From Sepioteuthis lessoniana (taxonomy: Eukaryota; Mollusca; Cephalopoda; Myopsida; Loliginidae): DNA of 64,000 nt. The notes beneath the pieces were generated by a model, which was not told where the DNA came from, did no database searches, and saw only the letters and a program-made list of their open reading frames with translations. Of this stretch, positions 1 to 12,064 are shown piece after piece; position 1 is the stretch's first letter, and every line of letters begins with the position of its first letter. Location: positions 5,445,515 through 5,509,514 of the forward strand of contig OY757904.1 of NCBI GenBank assembly GCA_963585895.1, read 5' to 3'. Position numbers and translations under genes: made by a program.

Positions 1-1741
1 TGGAGACCAAAATCAGATATTTTTTAGTAGGCGATAAGATAGTCTTTGTAGTCATACAACATATCTGAAATACTGCATTGGACAGAAAGTGAAATAAAAG
101 CAAAATCTTGTCAGTATCCTCAACCAATATAAAATATTTCATTGTCTTTGATTTATTGGATTCTGCTTCCACATTGTACTTGCTTTATTTGATTTTGCAA
201 TCTGCAAATTAACGCATATAAAGTAAACGAAATAGCATATTCTTCTATCAAGCTAAATACTATAGTTTCGTATAAGGAGTAACCAGGAAATAATTTTAAA
301 TGTATAGAAATGTCAAACCTGTATAAAGATTTTTTTCATATTTTCAGAAGATTGTGTTTTCGAAAATCAACGACGTGACGGACAAGAATTTGAAAAATTG
401 TCAAATATGGTGAAGTTTTCTGGTTTGATGCTTGGTGCTCTCAGATTGTATTAAAAATAGAGTTAAAATGGATGCAAATATTCAGTCAAATTATATTTTG
501 TGTCAGTATTTGTTGACAAAAAAAGAACGTGAAAAATCGATAAAGTTACCTCACTTTTCTGTTACCATATCATAACGTATGATACGATCGATACCTTTTT
601 TTGTATACGTATACAGCTCCAAAAATAAAGCCTCCTTTTTCTATAGAAACTACAACAAATATACAGGATACAATAGCATCGTAATATTGAGGGGATTTTC
701 ACCAACAAAATGCTATTTTTTCATACTACCACCGATATTGACTTTGCAATTTCACCAGCGATGAAAAAACGCGTGTATGCCGCACATGTGAGAAAGCCAC
801 TCCGGAAACAATTCCTTCTTTTTTGGGTATTTTTGGTCTATCACGTCTGTCCATTAACCTAACCACTAAAAATCCATATTTTCTTGGAACAAAGATCCAA
901 TAAGCAGCAATCTAGTTATATAGAGTCTGACATTAAAGTAGAGGTGTGTCACTGAATTATTCTACGCGGAAAACATTGCACCCATTATCTTTCATCGACG
1001 AATTAAGAACTTTTACGAATGAAAGAATTGAATGAGAGCCAAGTTAGATGGCTAATAATGAGTTTATACAGCCGTGGCAATAGTGCAGTTTGGGATAATA
1101 CACGTCCAGTTCAGCTATCAAACCACAAATTGGAGAGTGATTGGCCTATCTCAACCTCGCAAATAAAGCCGATGAAAGGCTACAGAAATAGAATTTTCCT
1201 CGTAATGACACACATAATTCCTACCTTGAAAAATTCTGTTACCACCGTTGGTGAAAATTTATGCGATCGCATCGGGAAATCTCAGTGACATGCAATCTCA
1301 GTGTCATGTCATTTTAGAGAAAAGACTTAACTAACAATGACGATTACGTTGAATAAAGTGTTTGAGGGTGAAATTTTGCCTTATCCATTAATCATGGTGC
1401 GCCCTTATATGTTTCAATTAATGTAGAATGAAATAAAAAGCAGCCTGTGTACAATAGATCTTTATCATTCTATTTTCTAATTCAATTGATTAATGGGCAA
1501 AAGACATTCGGCCATTTCAGAAAGTAAAGTGAAATGTTTTAACTGAATGCAAAATACAAGGTCAAAAGTGAAAGTGTACCTCAAGAAGAATGCAATGTTG
1601 AAAAATAAGTCAGCAAATAAATTATACTTACAACCATAATATATTGACAACTCAAGTTAATTAAAATGATAACAAAAGTCATATAATGTCAAATATATTT
1701 TTCTAATTGAAATGATAGTAAATATTTCGTTAGTTGGCTAA
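1..1741. other. Unassigned AT-rich sequence
   Basis: No recognisable gene or repeat was found. The longest open frame, 89 codons on the plus strand at 1019-1288, has no motif I recognise, no clear splice signals and ordinary composition, so it is not called as a gene. Confidence 0.5.
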
Positions 1742-2312
1742 AGCTGTAGAATACACCAACTGCATCTCTGCAATGGAGTAAGACTCCTCAATGAGTGTCC
1801 TGTTACGACTCTAAACAATCTGATGGTGAGGTTCCAGTAATGCTGGAACTTTAAGGAATGCAGAGTACCCCTTCATTGACATCGCTCCCAGGTACACTCC
1901 GGCCTGGAGTGATAGCACTTGATAGGGTCCTATCTATGGGTCAAATAGAACTAAACTGCGCACTTATGCTAAACTTGATTGCTTGAAATAGAACTTTTTG
2001 GCGGTTAAAATGCGTACTTTTGCTAAATTGAATTGTTTGAAATGGAACTATTCTTGTATGCTAAACTGAATTGTTTGAAATAGAACTGTGTGTAAACAAA
2101 AACCATACTTATACTAAACTGAATTGTTTGAATGAGAACTTTTTCACTAAACTAAGTAGCTTGAAATAGAAATATTTTTGACAATTAAACTGCGTATTTA
2201 TGCAAAATTGGATTGTTGAAATAGAACTGTTTATTTGTATAAAAATGGATTTTGCATTAAATAACCTTCAAAGGTTGATATGCCATAAAACACAAACAAA
2301 CAGTCAATATTA
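1742..2312 (+). repeat. Minisatellite-bearing SINE-like unit (S4a)
   Basis: A ~190-bp head, with landmarks CAATCTGATGG, GGTTCCAGTAATG and CCCCTTCATTG, is followed by CTATGGGTCAAATAG and then by a degenerate tandem array. The array unit is about 56 bp, built on TTATGCTAAACTGAATTG and GAAATAGAACTGTTT, with shorter variants lacking the middle. The unit ends with GCATTAAATAACC and TTGATATGCCATAAAAC, the same 3' tail as the tRNA-derived SINE at 59400-59638. The same head recurs at about 2352, 2766, 42050 and 48568. I infer a SINE lineage whose body expanded into a minisatellite. No coding potential is seen. Confidence 0.65.
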
Positions 2313-2351
2313 TGACATATATTTCAAGAAAATGTCTTACCCAGTAAGCTG

Positions 2352-2765
2352 GGGCTTTAGAATACACCGACTGCTTCGACCCCCCCACCAATGAATGCCC
2401 TTGATAAGACACTAAACAATCTGATGGTTCCAGTAATGCTTGAGCTTTGGGGAATGCGGAGTACCCCTTCATTGCCATTGCTCCCAAATTCACACTAGCC
2501 TGGAGTTGTAGCACTTGTTAAGGTTCCTATCAATGGGTTAAAAAGAACTAAACCGTGGTTTCTTGACTTTACTGGTTTTTTTTGCATCTAAACTGCGTAT
2601 TCATGCTAAACTGAATTGTTTAAAATAGAACTGTTTTGACTTTAAAACTGCGTATCTATACTAAATTGAATTGCTCGAAATAGAATTGTCTTAACATTTA
2701 AACTGTGCACTTATGCTAAACTGAATTATCCAGGATAAAACTTTTTTGACATTAACTCTGTGTAT
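2352..2765 (+). repeat. Minisatellite-bearing SINE-like unit (S4b), tail missing
   Basis: The second copy of the S4 head is followed by four or five units of the TTATGCTAAACTGAATTG minisatellite (about 2585-2760). It lacks the GCATTAAATAACC tail and runs straight into the next head, so S4b and S4c form a head-to-tail pair, which suggests unequal exchange or insertion of one copy into another. A minus-strand 85-codon frame across this copy is a by-product of the repeat. Confidence 0.6.
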
Positions 2766-3395
2766 TGCCTAGTCGCACCTCTGCAGAGGGGTAAGACTTT
2801 CCCAATGAGTGTCCTGGATATGACACTAAACAATCTGATGGTGAGGTTTCAGTGATGCTGGAGCACTCCTTCATTGCCATTGCTTTCTGGTCCACTCAGG
2901 CTCAGAATGGTAGCACCTGATATGGCCCTATCTATGGGTTAAATAGAACTGCATACTTATGCTAAACTGAATTGTTTGAATTAGAACTCTTTAAATAAAC
3001 TGAATAGTTTGGAATAGAAATGTTTTTGACAATTAAAATATACTAACATTTTAAACTGCAGACGTATGCTAAACTGAATTGTTTGAAATGGAACTGTTTT
3101 TGACATTGAATCTGTACTTACAATAAACTGAATTGTTTAATATGGAACTATTTTTGACATTTAACTATGTATTAGCAAAATCTGTACTTAAACTAAACTG
3201 AATCACCTGAATTAGAACTGTTTGAAAACACTGAATAACTTGAAATAGAAATCTTTTTGACATATAATCTGTGTACACATACTAAACTGGATTTAAAAAA
3301 AAATAGAACTGACTATTTGCGTAAAAATGGATTTGGCGTTAAATAACCTACAAATGTTGATATGCCATAAAACCCAACCAACCCAACCAACCAAG
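2766..3395 (+). repeat. Minisatellite-bearing SINE-like unit (S4c)
   Basis: The third head begins near CTGCAGAGGGGTAAGAC, includes CAATCTGATGGTGAGG and reaches CTATGGGTTAAATAG at about 2930. The minisatellite then runs from about 2940 to 3300 with strongly diverged units. It ends at 3340-3375 with a GTTAAATAACC and TTGATATGCCATAAAAC tail plus an A/C-rich end. The full head, array and tail order matches S4a. Confidence 0.62.
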
Positions 3396-4771
3396 AAAAT
3401 TTCTATTAAAACTTCCTGTAAACATATAAAATAGAATAATAACTAACATAAAATAAGCATACACAAAATCAATATGATGAATTTAGCGTGTAATTTTGAA
3501 ATCTTAAATTGTTTCACTAAATTCATTCTTCGAGCAGCTATCAAAAACTTCATAATGCCACTATATTTTTATATTATCATATTAATAAGTAGAGAAACAG
3601 AAAGTGTTTTACAATCAAAATAGACTATTTTTCAACATAGAAGACGCATCGGACATTTCAGTGAGAAAACCCAATAGGCTTTACGGGAATCTATTTAATT
3701 CTTTCTCTTTAAAGTAGCAATTTATGTGAACATCAATATCGTGCCCTTCCTCCCAAGTAAACAATCAATATAGCAGGACTATATACTTTAAACAAGTATA
3801 TTTTTAATCGATAAGACTTTATATCTTTTATCTTTGCAATCAAACGAAAACCAATCACCTTTATAAGTATAACAGTATAAACTTCCCAACGTGGCAAAAT
3901 ACCAGTGTTTAATTTTTGATTTGAAGTTTTAAAGATTATTTAAAGATTATAACTTTTTAATCTATGATATTCTACCAATTCAACCCTAACAAATATAATT
4001 TGAGGTAACGTATAGAACAATGTTCCATTCAAATAATGATTATGACAAAGATATAATTGTCAAGACGAATTTTGTATTTACTGCTATTTTTTCGAGGAAA
4101 TCACAAATCATATTTTTATTTGAGTTACTGCTGCACTTCTTAGACGAAAGCAAAATAAGTTTGGAGATAAAACAAGTATATCTAATATAAGATGTCAATG
4201 TTTGCAAATCACACCAATTTAAAATGGTCAGTTCACATGACATAACGAAATAGGTAAAAAGATACCAGTGCGGATCAAATTATTCGATTTTGTTTGGAAA
4301 GATTTTTCTTGGCCCAGGTGACGCCCTCGTCCGTGATGGTGAATAAAATATTCTCAGGGGAAATCTATACTGACAATAACAAAGTTCATTTACCAACATC
4401 ATTTCCTGTTGCATGAGAATAGATTAAAAAAAGGAAATAACGAGAAAAACCACAGACAAAATTGAACTTCGTTTACAGTGTCGATTGAGACGCCGTGATT
4501 TCAAATCACATCAAGCCAAACATCATGGAGTAGCAAAATGGAAACGATTACAATAACAGAAAATGAACGATAACAAAAACAATTTAGAAAAAACAAAAAA
4601 TAATTGATAAATTTGTTACGTTAATATGACATCCGATTGCACAAGAAATCCAAACTGGTAAAGAAAACGGCGAAGAAATTTTTTTTTTCTGTGTTTCCTG
4701 CTGGTTTAAATCAGTTAAGAAATATCAGAAATGATATAATATAATATAAATTTTGAATATAGATTAAAATT
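3396..4771. other. Unassigned AT-rich sequence
   Basis: No open frame of interest and no family match was seen. Only short A/T runs are notable. Confidence 0.5.
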
Positions 4772-4799
4772 TATATATATATATATATATATAAATTGT

Positions 4800-4854
<55 letters not shown>
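4772..4854. repeat. (TA)n microsatellite, two blocks
   Basis: Two nearly pure TA blocks (4772-4792 and 4803-4854) are separated by AAATTGTCCT. The second directly abuts the left end of the Tc1-like relic, consistent with TA target choice by that superfamily. Confidence 0.95.
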
Positions 4855-4855
<1 letters not shown>

Positions 4856-4858
<3 letters not shown>

Positions 4859-5588
4859 GCGGAAGCAAAATATGGAATAATCTTTGAATTTTTTTTTTTT
4901 TTTATTCTAATTAGTCTAATTTTTGAAAAGAAAGAGAGGAACCTAAATTTTCATAACTAGCTCATTTTTAGAATTTCAACTCAATATGAGTGAGCAGGAA
5001 AAGAAACGACAAAGAATCTATGATTTGCTTAACGCGAAACCAAGTTAAAGTTTCTTTGTCTACCGTATACAAAGCAAATAAAAGATTTTACAGAAAAAGA
5101 TCTTTTTAAAGAAATTGGGAGGGGGAGGATTGAACTTAAAACGAAAAGAAAGTTTTTTTAAAACTATTTTCTCTGCGGCTATTAAAGACGCGCACAACGT
5201 TAATAAGAAAGAATGCTAATGAATTGAAAGTCCACGCGGAAACTGAGAGAACAGAAAATAAACAAGATTTAAGCCCAGTCCATAACTTCCTTTGATTACA
5301 CGTTTTAGAAAACAAATTATATGTGACTTTCCATGCAAATATTGGTTCGTTTAAGTCTGCAATTGAGGAGGAATGGAATAAAATGTCTGAAGAATTTATT
5401 TTGAAACCGTTTTGAAGAAGTGTTGATACAATAATTGAAAAAAATGGCGGCCATTTTGAATAAATTTACTGTTTATATCTATCTTCTTATTTTCTTGCTT
5501 GTTCTTTTAAAATCAAATTTAATCTTGTTTTATAATAGGGTTGTTTATCATTATACTAGAATATTTCAAATTTTGGTTCCACACTCTG
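4856..5588 (+). pseudogene. Tc1/mariner-superfamily relic (Tc1-like copy 1)
   Basis: The left end carries GTGCGGAAGCAAAATATGG, and the right end, read on the other strand, carries GTGTGGAACCAAAATTTG, so the ends are imperfect inverted repeats. Plus-strand traces begin at 4987 with MSEQEKKRQRIYDLLN and SLSTVYKANKRFYRK, a helix-turn-helix N-terminus. They continue with a fragment around 5200-5270 and finish with AIEEEWNKMSEEFIL and a final IIEKNGGHFE near 5450. Most of the catalytic core is deleted and several stops are present. The same termini and protein ends occur in the 580-bp element at 33003-33582. It is non-autonomous and inactive. The superfamily assignment is firm; the exact clade is not determined. 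Confidence 0.7.
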
Positions 5589-5607
5589 TAAATAGATAGA
5601 TAGATCA

Positions 5608-5657
5608 AGAGAGAGAGAGAGAAAGAGAGAGAGAGGTTGATAGATAAACAGATATAT

Positions 5658-5692
<35 letters not shown>
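5608..5692. repeat. (GA)n microsatellite, two blocks
   Basis: GA-rich blocks at 5608-5634 and 5659-5691 are separated by GTTGATAGATAAACAGATATA. They create a spurious minus-strand serine/leucine reading frame. Confidence 0.95.
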
Positions 5693-5694
<2 letters not shown>

Positions 5695-5796
5695 GTGTAA
5701 AACATGGATAGATAATTTCCTTTCTGAAGAAATATCCTTATAGCGAAACAAGTCAATATAATTTTGTATATTTTCTTCCTTTAATCATATTCTAGA

Positions 5797-6049
5797 TAAA
5801 AGGTCAACACATGTATTACAGGTTGGTATTTTACAATTGATTTGTTATCGATTGAAAATCTACTTAGAACTGTAACAAATGTATTTTTTCATTAAAGGAA
5901 AATCGATATACCGGAAAAGAGATTTAACAAATATAGTTTTCATATATTTATATCTTATTCATATTTCATGAAGGTTTTATTTATCTTTAAATAAAGAGTG
6001 CTCAATATTGTTGATATATATACCTAATATATACCATAGAAGAGAAATA

Positions 6050-6141
<92 letters not shown>

Positions 6142-6429
6142 AATTAGAATAATGTAGACATAAAATTTATTTCTCGGCTATGCTATCTTGAATTAGATAT
6201 ATCTAATGCACATACAATATTAACCGCTCATTATTTATAAATATATGAAAATCTACATGAAATAGGAATATGATATGAATACATAAAAATATATTTGTTA
6301 AATCTCTTTTCCGGTATATGGATTTTCTTATTGGATAAAATTTACCTTTGTAACAGTTCTAAGTAGATTTTCAATCGATAACAAATCAATCGTAAAATAA
6401 CCACCTATAATCCATGCGTTGACCTGTTT
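5797..6429. repeat. Large fold-back inverted repeat around a (TA)n core
   Basis: The left arm (about 5797-6052) and right arm (about 6140-6429) are reverse complements over most of their length. Matching landmarks in order are GGTCAAC, TTGATTTGTTATCGATTG, AAATCTACTTAGAACTGT, ATATACCGGAAAAGAG, ATTTAACAAATATA and GAGAAATAAA. The loop is a long TA array (6054-6138). There is no coding content. It resembles a fold-back element or palindromic MITE. No convincing target-site duplication was seen at the ends. Confidence 0.8.
6054..6138. repeat. (TA)n microsatellite
   Basis: About 42 TA units form the centre of the fold-back repeat. Confidence 0.95.
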
Positions 6430-7969
6430 CCAGATGTAAGAGAGTAAGTCAGTTATTTTTTTATGTTTCTTTAATATTTTAGTTGTTTATTCACCTGTTG
6501 ACTAATAAGCATCTATTTACAACTTCACACCTTTTGAAGAATCAACGTGCAGAAAGAGCAATGTAGGAAAAATAATTAATTTCAGATAAGGGAACGAGGA
6601 CAACTCAATATATTTAAACATTTTACAAATCTAATTTATTTTTAGGGTAAGTAGAGAATTTAGTTTCAAAATAATAAGATATTAACGTATCAAATTAAAA
6701 ATACCCTTCATTCTCTTCATTTATTTCTAAAAAAGATTTTGGATTATAATTAAAATAATAAATGTAGAGTACAAGTTACAAAGCTTTGAACAATCCACTC
6801 TTTTCATAAGCCATAAACAAAAGATAATTTGTAAAAACAGAAATCGCATTTGTTAGAAGATTTAAGAAAATTAAATAATCATCTGAATTTGATGGGAATA
6901 TCCACACCCAAGACAAAATAAGACAACTTTGATATCCTAGAGACTTAATCCAAATCATACATTTTCTTTTCATCTATATAAACATTTATATATAAACACG
7001 AAAGAAATCGATAAAAGTAAGTTGTTCCATATTTAGAAACTTTATGCAGAAGCATTCAATCACTTTTAAGTCTAAAAATACAGTCATTTTTTCCATATCT
7101 TTTAATAGAAATCTTAAAAATCTGGAATTTGTTTTATAATCGAGACATGTTTTGAGCGGGTGAAAAATATTAAATATATAATTTATGCCTCTATTACAGA
7201 TCCTTTGACACTAATAAGAAGAATAAAAGACCAAAAAGAGCACTGAAAATTCTTAGATTTATGTTATTTTCTTCTCCAAAACTACTGCTTGTGAGATTAA
7301 AAGAAAAATAAATAAGAACAAGAGATTTTCCAGGCGCATTTTATTTTAGTTGATTACATTTTAGAACCACCGTTAGGAAAGATCAGATCATATTCACTGA
7401 ACACAATTTCCTTCGGATATGCATGCTCTTCATGTCTATGAATACATACAAAAATCGATTTTTCTGGAACTTCATGCAACGGAAAAACATGATAATGTCC
7501 AGATTAACGAATCAATGTGATTAATGATTTGGTTTCGTATTCATTTCTTTTTTCGACACCGTTTTACATTTTGTTCTTTTTTGACATCATTTTACATTTT
7601 CGGAACGGCCGGTTTTCATAGTATGTGTATAATAGACAGTATTCATTTTTTGTAGCGAGGTCGTCAAAGCACATGTTGTTTGAAGTCAAATAGGGTTATA
7701 TGAGAAAGTTTTTTTTCAACACTTTGTTATTTGTGCGAGCAAAGTTTATCATAAAAACTACTTTCATTGACTACCTTTTGCTTTTGATCTGTATAATACG
7801 AGACCTTAAGATCAAGTTACCATCAAAATAGGAAAAAGCAGAACACTATACAATATAAGATCAAGCTAGAGAAAAGTACAAAACAATAAGTGTACGATAT
7901 TTAGGTACAGTTTATGACTGTTGGTACTGCTGATTTATCTATAATACAGAAAATATTTTTTTTATATCA

Positions 7970-7972
<3 letters not shown>
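6430..7972. other. Unassigned AT-rich sequence
   Basis: No family match. A minus-strand 65-codon frame at 6776-6973 is hydrophobic by composition only. Confidence 0.5.

Positions 7973-8049
<77 letters not shown>
7973..8049. repeat. (TA)n microsatellite
   Basis: An almost pure TA run that produces an artefactual Tyr-Ile reading frame. Confidence 0.95.
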
Positions 8050-8051
<2 letters not shown>

Positions 8052-8350
8052 TGCGATATAAAAGTTAGCAGTTTGTCATTTTATGAGAAAAATTTCAGAT
8101 TATTATTTCCTGACAATAATATTAAATTTGTTTCTTTCTTTTCGACCAAATGAATTCATGGAATACATTCAATGTATCTCGATATTTTGATACAAATTGA
8201 ATGTTAACGTGAAAAATTATGAAGTGCTAAATTGAGCAGATATTTCAAAAGAAATTTATATTAAAATCTTTCAATTGTATAGCAATCATTATATATTATT
8301 TTAGAAATATTTAGGAATTAATATGATTACGTATGAACTAATCAGCTCAG

Positions 8351-8363
8351 GTGCGTGTGTGCG

Positions 8364-8418
<55 letters not shown>
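8351..8418. repeat. (GT)n microsatellite
   Basis: A GT run with a few GC interruptions at its left end. Confidence 0.95.
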
Positions 8419-8420
<2 letters not shown>

Positions 8421-8785
8421 CAAATTAATCTTGGTTTGGTAATCCTCACTTAAATTGAAATATATTTTCATTAACAGAAGTTTCCAAAATTTTTTTTGAG
8501 AAAATTTTCCATTCATATAAATTCATAAAATTATTTGATAATTAAACAATATATTTCCTTGACTTTTGATAACCAAAGGCTGAGTTTCAAGTCAATTTTG
8601 CATTCATTATCTTATGTTCATCGATAATAGTCGATGTATGTTTTATTTATATCATTTTTGTTGACAAGTAAATAAAGTCTGCAGATAAAACAACAATCAT
8701 TTTGATTTAATTAAATCTGTTCATCATTTTTATGTTTGTTTTTGCTCAATACAGCCAAAAAAAGCTGTCACACAAGGTTTCTTTC

Positions 8786-8945
8786 TTTTAGCTGGGTGCA
8801 GCTAGTTTTAATTCAGTGTTTTCCTTGTCTTTGTCTAGTTACTTTACCAAGGTTAAAGAGCCTAGCCTGTTCAACTATTTGCCAATAGTTCAGAGAAAAC
8901 ATAGATTTATCCCTTTCTTGGAAAAATGAATATTGCATAGGGAAA
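8786..8945 (-). repeat. SINE body fragment (family S3)
   Basis: On the minus strand the segment reads through AAGAAAGGGATAAATCTA, an AATAGTT block and GCTCTTTAACCTTGG. It aligns with the body of the SINE at 62378-62610. The tRNA-like head is not visible, so this is a truncated copy. Confidence 0.5.
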
Positions 8946-9337
8946 AACAAGTATTAGTTTGATGATGATGATATATTGGAAGAATTGGTTGGGCGTAGAA
9001 CCTTTCATACCAATTCCATGATTGTTTGCATTATTTCATTGCAAAATAAAAACAAGACCTGCTCTGCATTTCTGGTTGACTTCTTCGTTCCTTTAATGTT
9101 CCACTGCATCACTCAACTGATTGATTTTGCACAATAACAGATTTTCCCTGTTCCACTACATTACACGTACTAAATCCTACAAAATGCAGACTATTGTATC
9201 GGTAAATTACGTTTTTATCACCACTAACTGCCTTGTTCAATAGTGACATTTACTGCTGTGACCTTGACAGTAATTGACAGATCGTCTCTCATGTAAAGGA
9301 GAGCACCAAAAAACTAGTGGATTCAAATGGAGAATCT
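8946..9337. other. Unassigned sequence
   Basis: Nothing recognisable apart from a short (GAT)n stretch near 8962. Confidence 0.45.
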
Positions 9338-9760
9338 TTTGTACTTTATTGTCTTGATTCATTTACTTAGACCATGAAAATAAGTGGAAAAGGTGATAGA
9401 CACAAAACTCGGCTGGAGATATATGAGTTTTTTCTTTGTTCTCGTGGAAACAAACTTTTTTCGGATCTCTCGCTTCTGTTACCAGCCAAACGGACAGCCA
9501 GTTTCTTCTTTTATCAGACTTCCCAGGATTGCAAACTCCAACATCTGTTTGTGTTCATGGTATGCTTGATCAGTTCTCGCAACCACTTCGATGAATGATG
9601 ATGTCTGTTGATTTCAGTAACTCAAGTTCATTGCGGTTTTTTTTTATTTTAGGAGCCAGAAAAATATTTTATTGCATATACCCTAACACTGAAGACTTTT
9701 AACTCTCCAAATTTGTCAGCACGTCTCCCTTCCAGCTGCCGACTCTATTTAATAACTTCT
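9338..9760 (-). repeat. Possible 3' LTR of a degenerate Ty3/gypsy element
   Basis: This ~400-bp segment is homologous and colinear, in direct orientation, with 17266-17690. Shared landmarks include the CCATGAAAATA region, AAGCCAAA/CAGCCAAA before GGACA, CTTCTTTTAT, GACCACTT/AACCACTT and TTTTATTGCATA. Read on the minus strand the last of these gives AATAAAA, a possible polyadenylation signal, in both copies. RT and RNase H remnants between the copies run on the minus strand, which puts this copy at the 3' side. Exact TG...CA ends and a primer-binding site could not be fixed. The alternative is two unrelated insertions of one interspersed repeat. The plus-strand reading frames here are incidental. 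Confidence 0.4.
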
Positions 9761-9817
9761 TAATCACCCCACAACATCATTTTTCCTTTTTCCATATTAC
9801 ATACATCCCCCGTTTTA

Positions 9818-11137
9818 TTATTATTATTTACTCATTAGCTTTTTCACATCAGCTTTAGCCAATGGTCTTTCACTGGAGTTTGAGTGACAGCAAGTCTCAA
9901 GTCTCCAGGACTCTTCTCAGTATTCTGGCCGTTCACATTAATGATGCAGTTTGGATGGTCTCCACTCGTCCGCCAACTTCCAAGTCCTCCAGTCCCTTAA
10001 ATAATCCTTTGGTGACTGTGCCAAAAGCACCAATCACAATTGAGATAATTGGTATAATTGCCACCTTGATGTTCCATAGTTTTTTCGATTCCCTAGCAAG
10101 GTCCAGGTGCTTATCCTTCTTTTCACATTCTTTCAGTTTTATTCTGTAGTAATCCGGGACAGCAAAGTCGACAATTTTGTAAATTAACTTTTTTGTTTTT
10201 GATGATTATTAGGTCTTGTCTTCTGGCCGAGATTAGATGATCCGTCTGTATTTCAAAGTCCCATAGGAGTTTATGCATGTCATTTTCTAAGACAGATGCT
10301 GGGTTGTGCATATACCATTTTTTGGTGTGGTCAAATTTAAATTTCTTGCATATCTCCCAGCCGTTTCTAGTCTTATACTCCTTCTGAGCTAATTTGCTGC
10401 ATTCGCTTATTATGTAATTGATGGTTTCATCTCTATCACTGCATAGCCTACTTTTGCTATTTTCTTGTCTTATCTATTTTCGCTTTGATATGATTGGTTC
10501 TGACGGCGTTGTTTTGTGCTGCTATTAGGAGAGTTCCAGCTTTTCTCGTGTGGGATGTTTATTCGTCGTTTAAAATGTCCATAGAGTTATTTTTCTTCCC
10601 ATTTTTGTTTCCAAGTTATTGTCATTCTGTCATCCATCGTATTGTCCGTATCGTTTCTAATGGATGTAATCAGTCGTCCTTCGTGTTTTTCTATGTAGTC
10701 TTCGAGTCGTTGTATCTCCAATACTGGCAAGTCCTCTTCCTCCCTCTTTTCTTGATACATATAATCTGTCATCATCGTCTCTGTGATATAATGCCATATG
10801 CATGGTCATTAGTTTTCTTGTTCTTTGGTCCATTTGTTTAATTTCATATCTGGTCTACTTCAAAAAGGGTCCCGAATATCTAACGAGGGGTACAGCCCAG
10901 GTATTTATTCCTTTGATAAGGTTTCTGCCCGACAATTTTGTCACGTGTAGCTTTCTAGTTCTCCTGAGATTTTCTTTTTGAATTTTGTCTTTCATTTCCA
11001 CTTGTTTGATGGGGTCGGCCTCCAAAATTCCTAAATATTTGTAGGTCTCGTTTTCTGCAAGCGTTCTGATCTTGTCTTGATTTAGTAGTTCTATTCCGTC
11101 ATTTAGATATCGTTTGACACTTTTGATTACAAGCATG
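9818..11137 (-). pseudogene. LINE-A copy 1: C-terminal reverse-transcriptase fragment
   Basis: This is a non-LTR retrotransposon fragment, 5'-truncated and broken by frameshifts. Reading 5' to 3' from 11136, the order is YKYLGILEADPIKQ, RNLIKGINTWAVPLVRYSGP, IQRLEDYIEKHEGRLIT, a Cys-x2-Cys zinc-knuckle region near 10440, LLWDFEIQTDHLISARR and a C-terminal part ending near 9870. A short ATT-rich run at 9819-9832 matches the (AAT)n 3' tail seen at other copies. This order is typical of the region downstream of the YxDD motif in this LINE family, which repeats at least seven times in the window. I do not assign a formal clade. It lies inside the putative gypsy interval, so it inserted later. Confidence 0.75.
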
Positions 11138-11800
11138 GCATTCCAAAGATACGAATTTTATTTTTCTTCATCACCGTGTCTCTCTTTCCCCCTTTCGTAC
11201 ATCTGTTTACAAAAATATATCAACATATATTTTAGACAAATAAATGTAACAAACCTTTGGAAATGAAAAATACACAAATTTAAAAAGAAATGAAAATACC
11301 CTGCTAATGGAAGAAAAATTATTTCTCAAGCACGTAAAAGTTTACATATAATCATTAAGTCATTGCTATGTCCCTTTTTTTCAGTTTTATTTCCATTTGC
11401 TTTTAATCTGTGTTGTATCGTTGGTTCAATAAAGGTATTCCACAGGTACAAGCCGAAGAGTTGGCAAGTCTATCAGAGAGCGATTAACGCTTTTTCACCC
11501 TGAAGTAGTCAGACACCGTCCATTTATATCTTTACCGGTGTCATACTAAAAAGAGTCACTGAGTGTATAGTTCCGGTATAACAATCTGTCAGAGTCAGCA
11601 TTTTAACTAGAAAAATCTCTTTTCGGACATTTACGTTTGATTAATTATTCATTTTTTTTCTCTAATAAAATGCATTATGCCTCTTCCTTTATTTTATATT
11701 TAATCATTTTCTGAAGTCACGTCTTTTTTTTTCGTGTCTTCGGTTCCAGTATTTCCGGCGCGGTATCAGTTGATACGAGAATCGTAACTGCATTCTATTG
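11138..11800. other. Unassigned AT-rich sequence
   Basis: No recognisable coding traces. It probably belongs to the decayed interior of the gypsy-like element, by position only. Confidence 0.35.
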
Positions 11801-12064
11801 AATCAATTAGTATTGGGGGAGGGGATCCAATTGGCATTGTAGATAACGTGCTGGACTGTGACATCCTAGTAAGCAAGATTGAATTCTAGTCACGCAATTA
11901 CTTTCACTTTCTGACTAATACCTTGGAGAAATGTATAAACTTCCTCACCCTCCAGTTATGAGTTAAATCGTATGATGACTTTTCTTTTCCAAGAATGACT
12001 TTAGCATTAAATAACACACGAAGGTGAATATACCATTAAACAAAAAAAAACAAATCAATTAGTA
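11801..12064 (+). repeat. tRNA-derived SINE (family S1) with perfect 12-bp TSD
   Basis: The SINE body is 11813-12052. AATCAATTAGTA flanks it on both sides (11801-11812 and 12053-12064). The head has an A-box-like GGCATTGTAGATAACGTG and a B-box-like AGATTGAATTCTAG. The body has TTCACTTTCTGAC, CCTTGGAGAAATG and TATGAGTTAAATCGTA. The 3' end is AGCATTAAATAAC, GTGAATATACCATTAAAC and an A-rich tail. This is a standard full-length tRNA-related SINE transcribed by Pol III and mobilised by a LINE. Confidence 0.88.

Noticed and set aside
1019..1288. 89-codon frame as a host gene
   Set aside because: Balanced composition but no motif, splice signals or homologue I can recall. Not enough to call.
7914..8153. 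Long Tyr-Ile reading frames over TA arrays, and His-Thr, Cys-Val or Arg-Glu frames over GT and GA arrays (also near 8301, 16580, 20248, 21126, 45692, 47533, 50096, 51497, 54690)
   Set aside because: They are pure microsatellite translations with no flanking domain. Open frames are unavoidable in such repeats.
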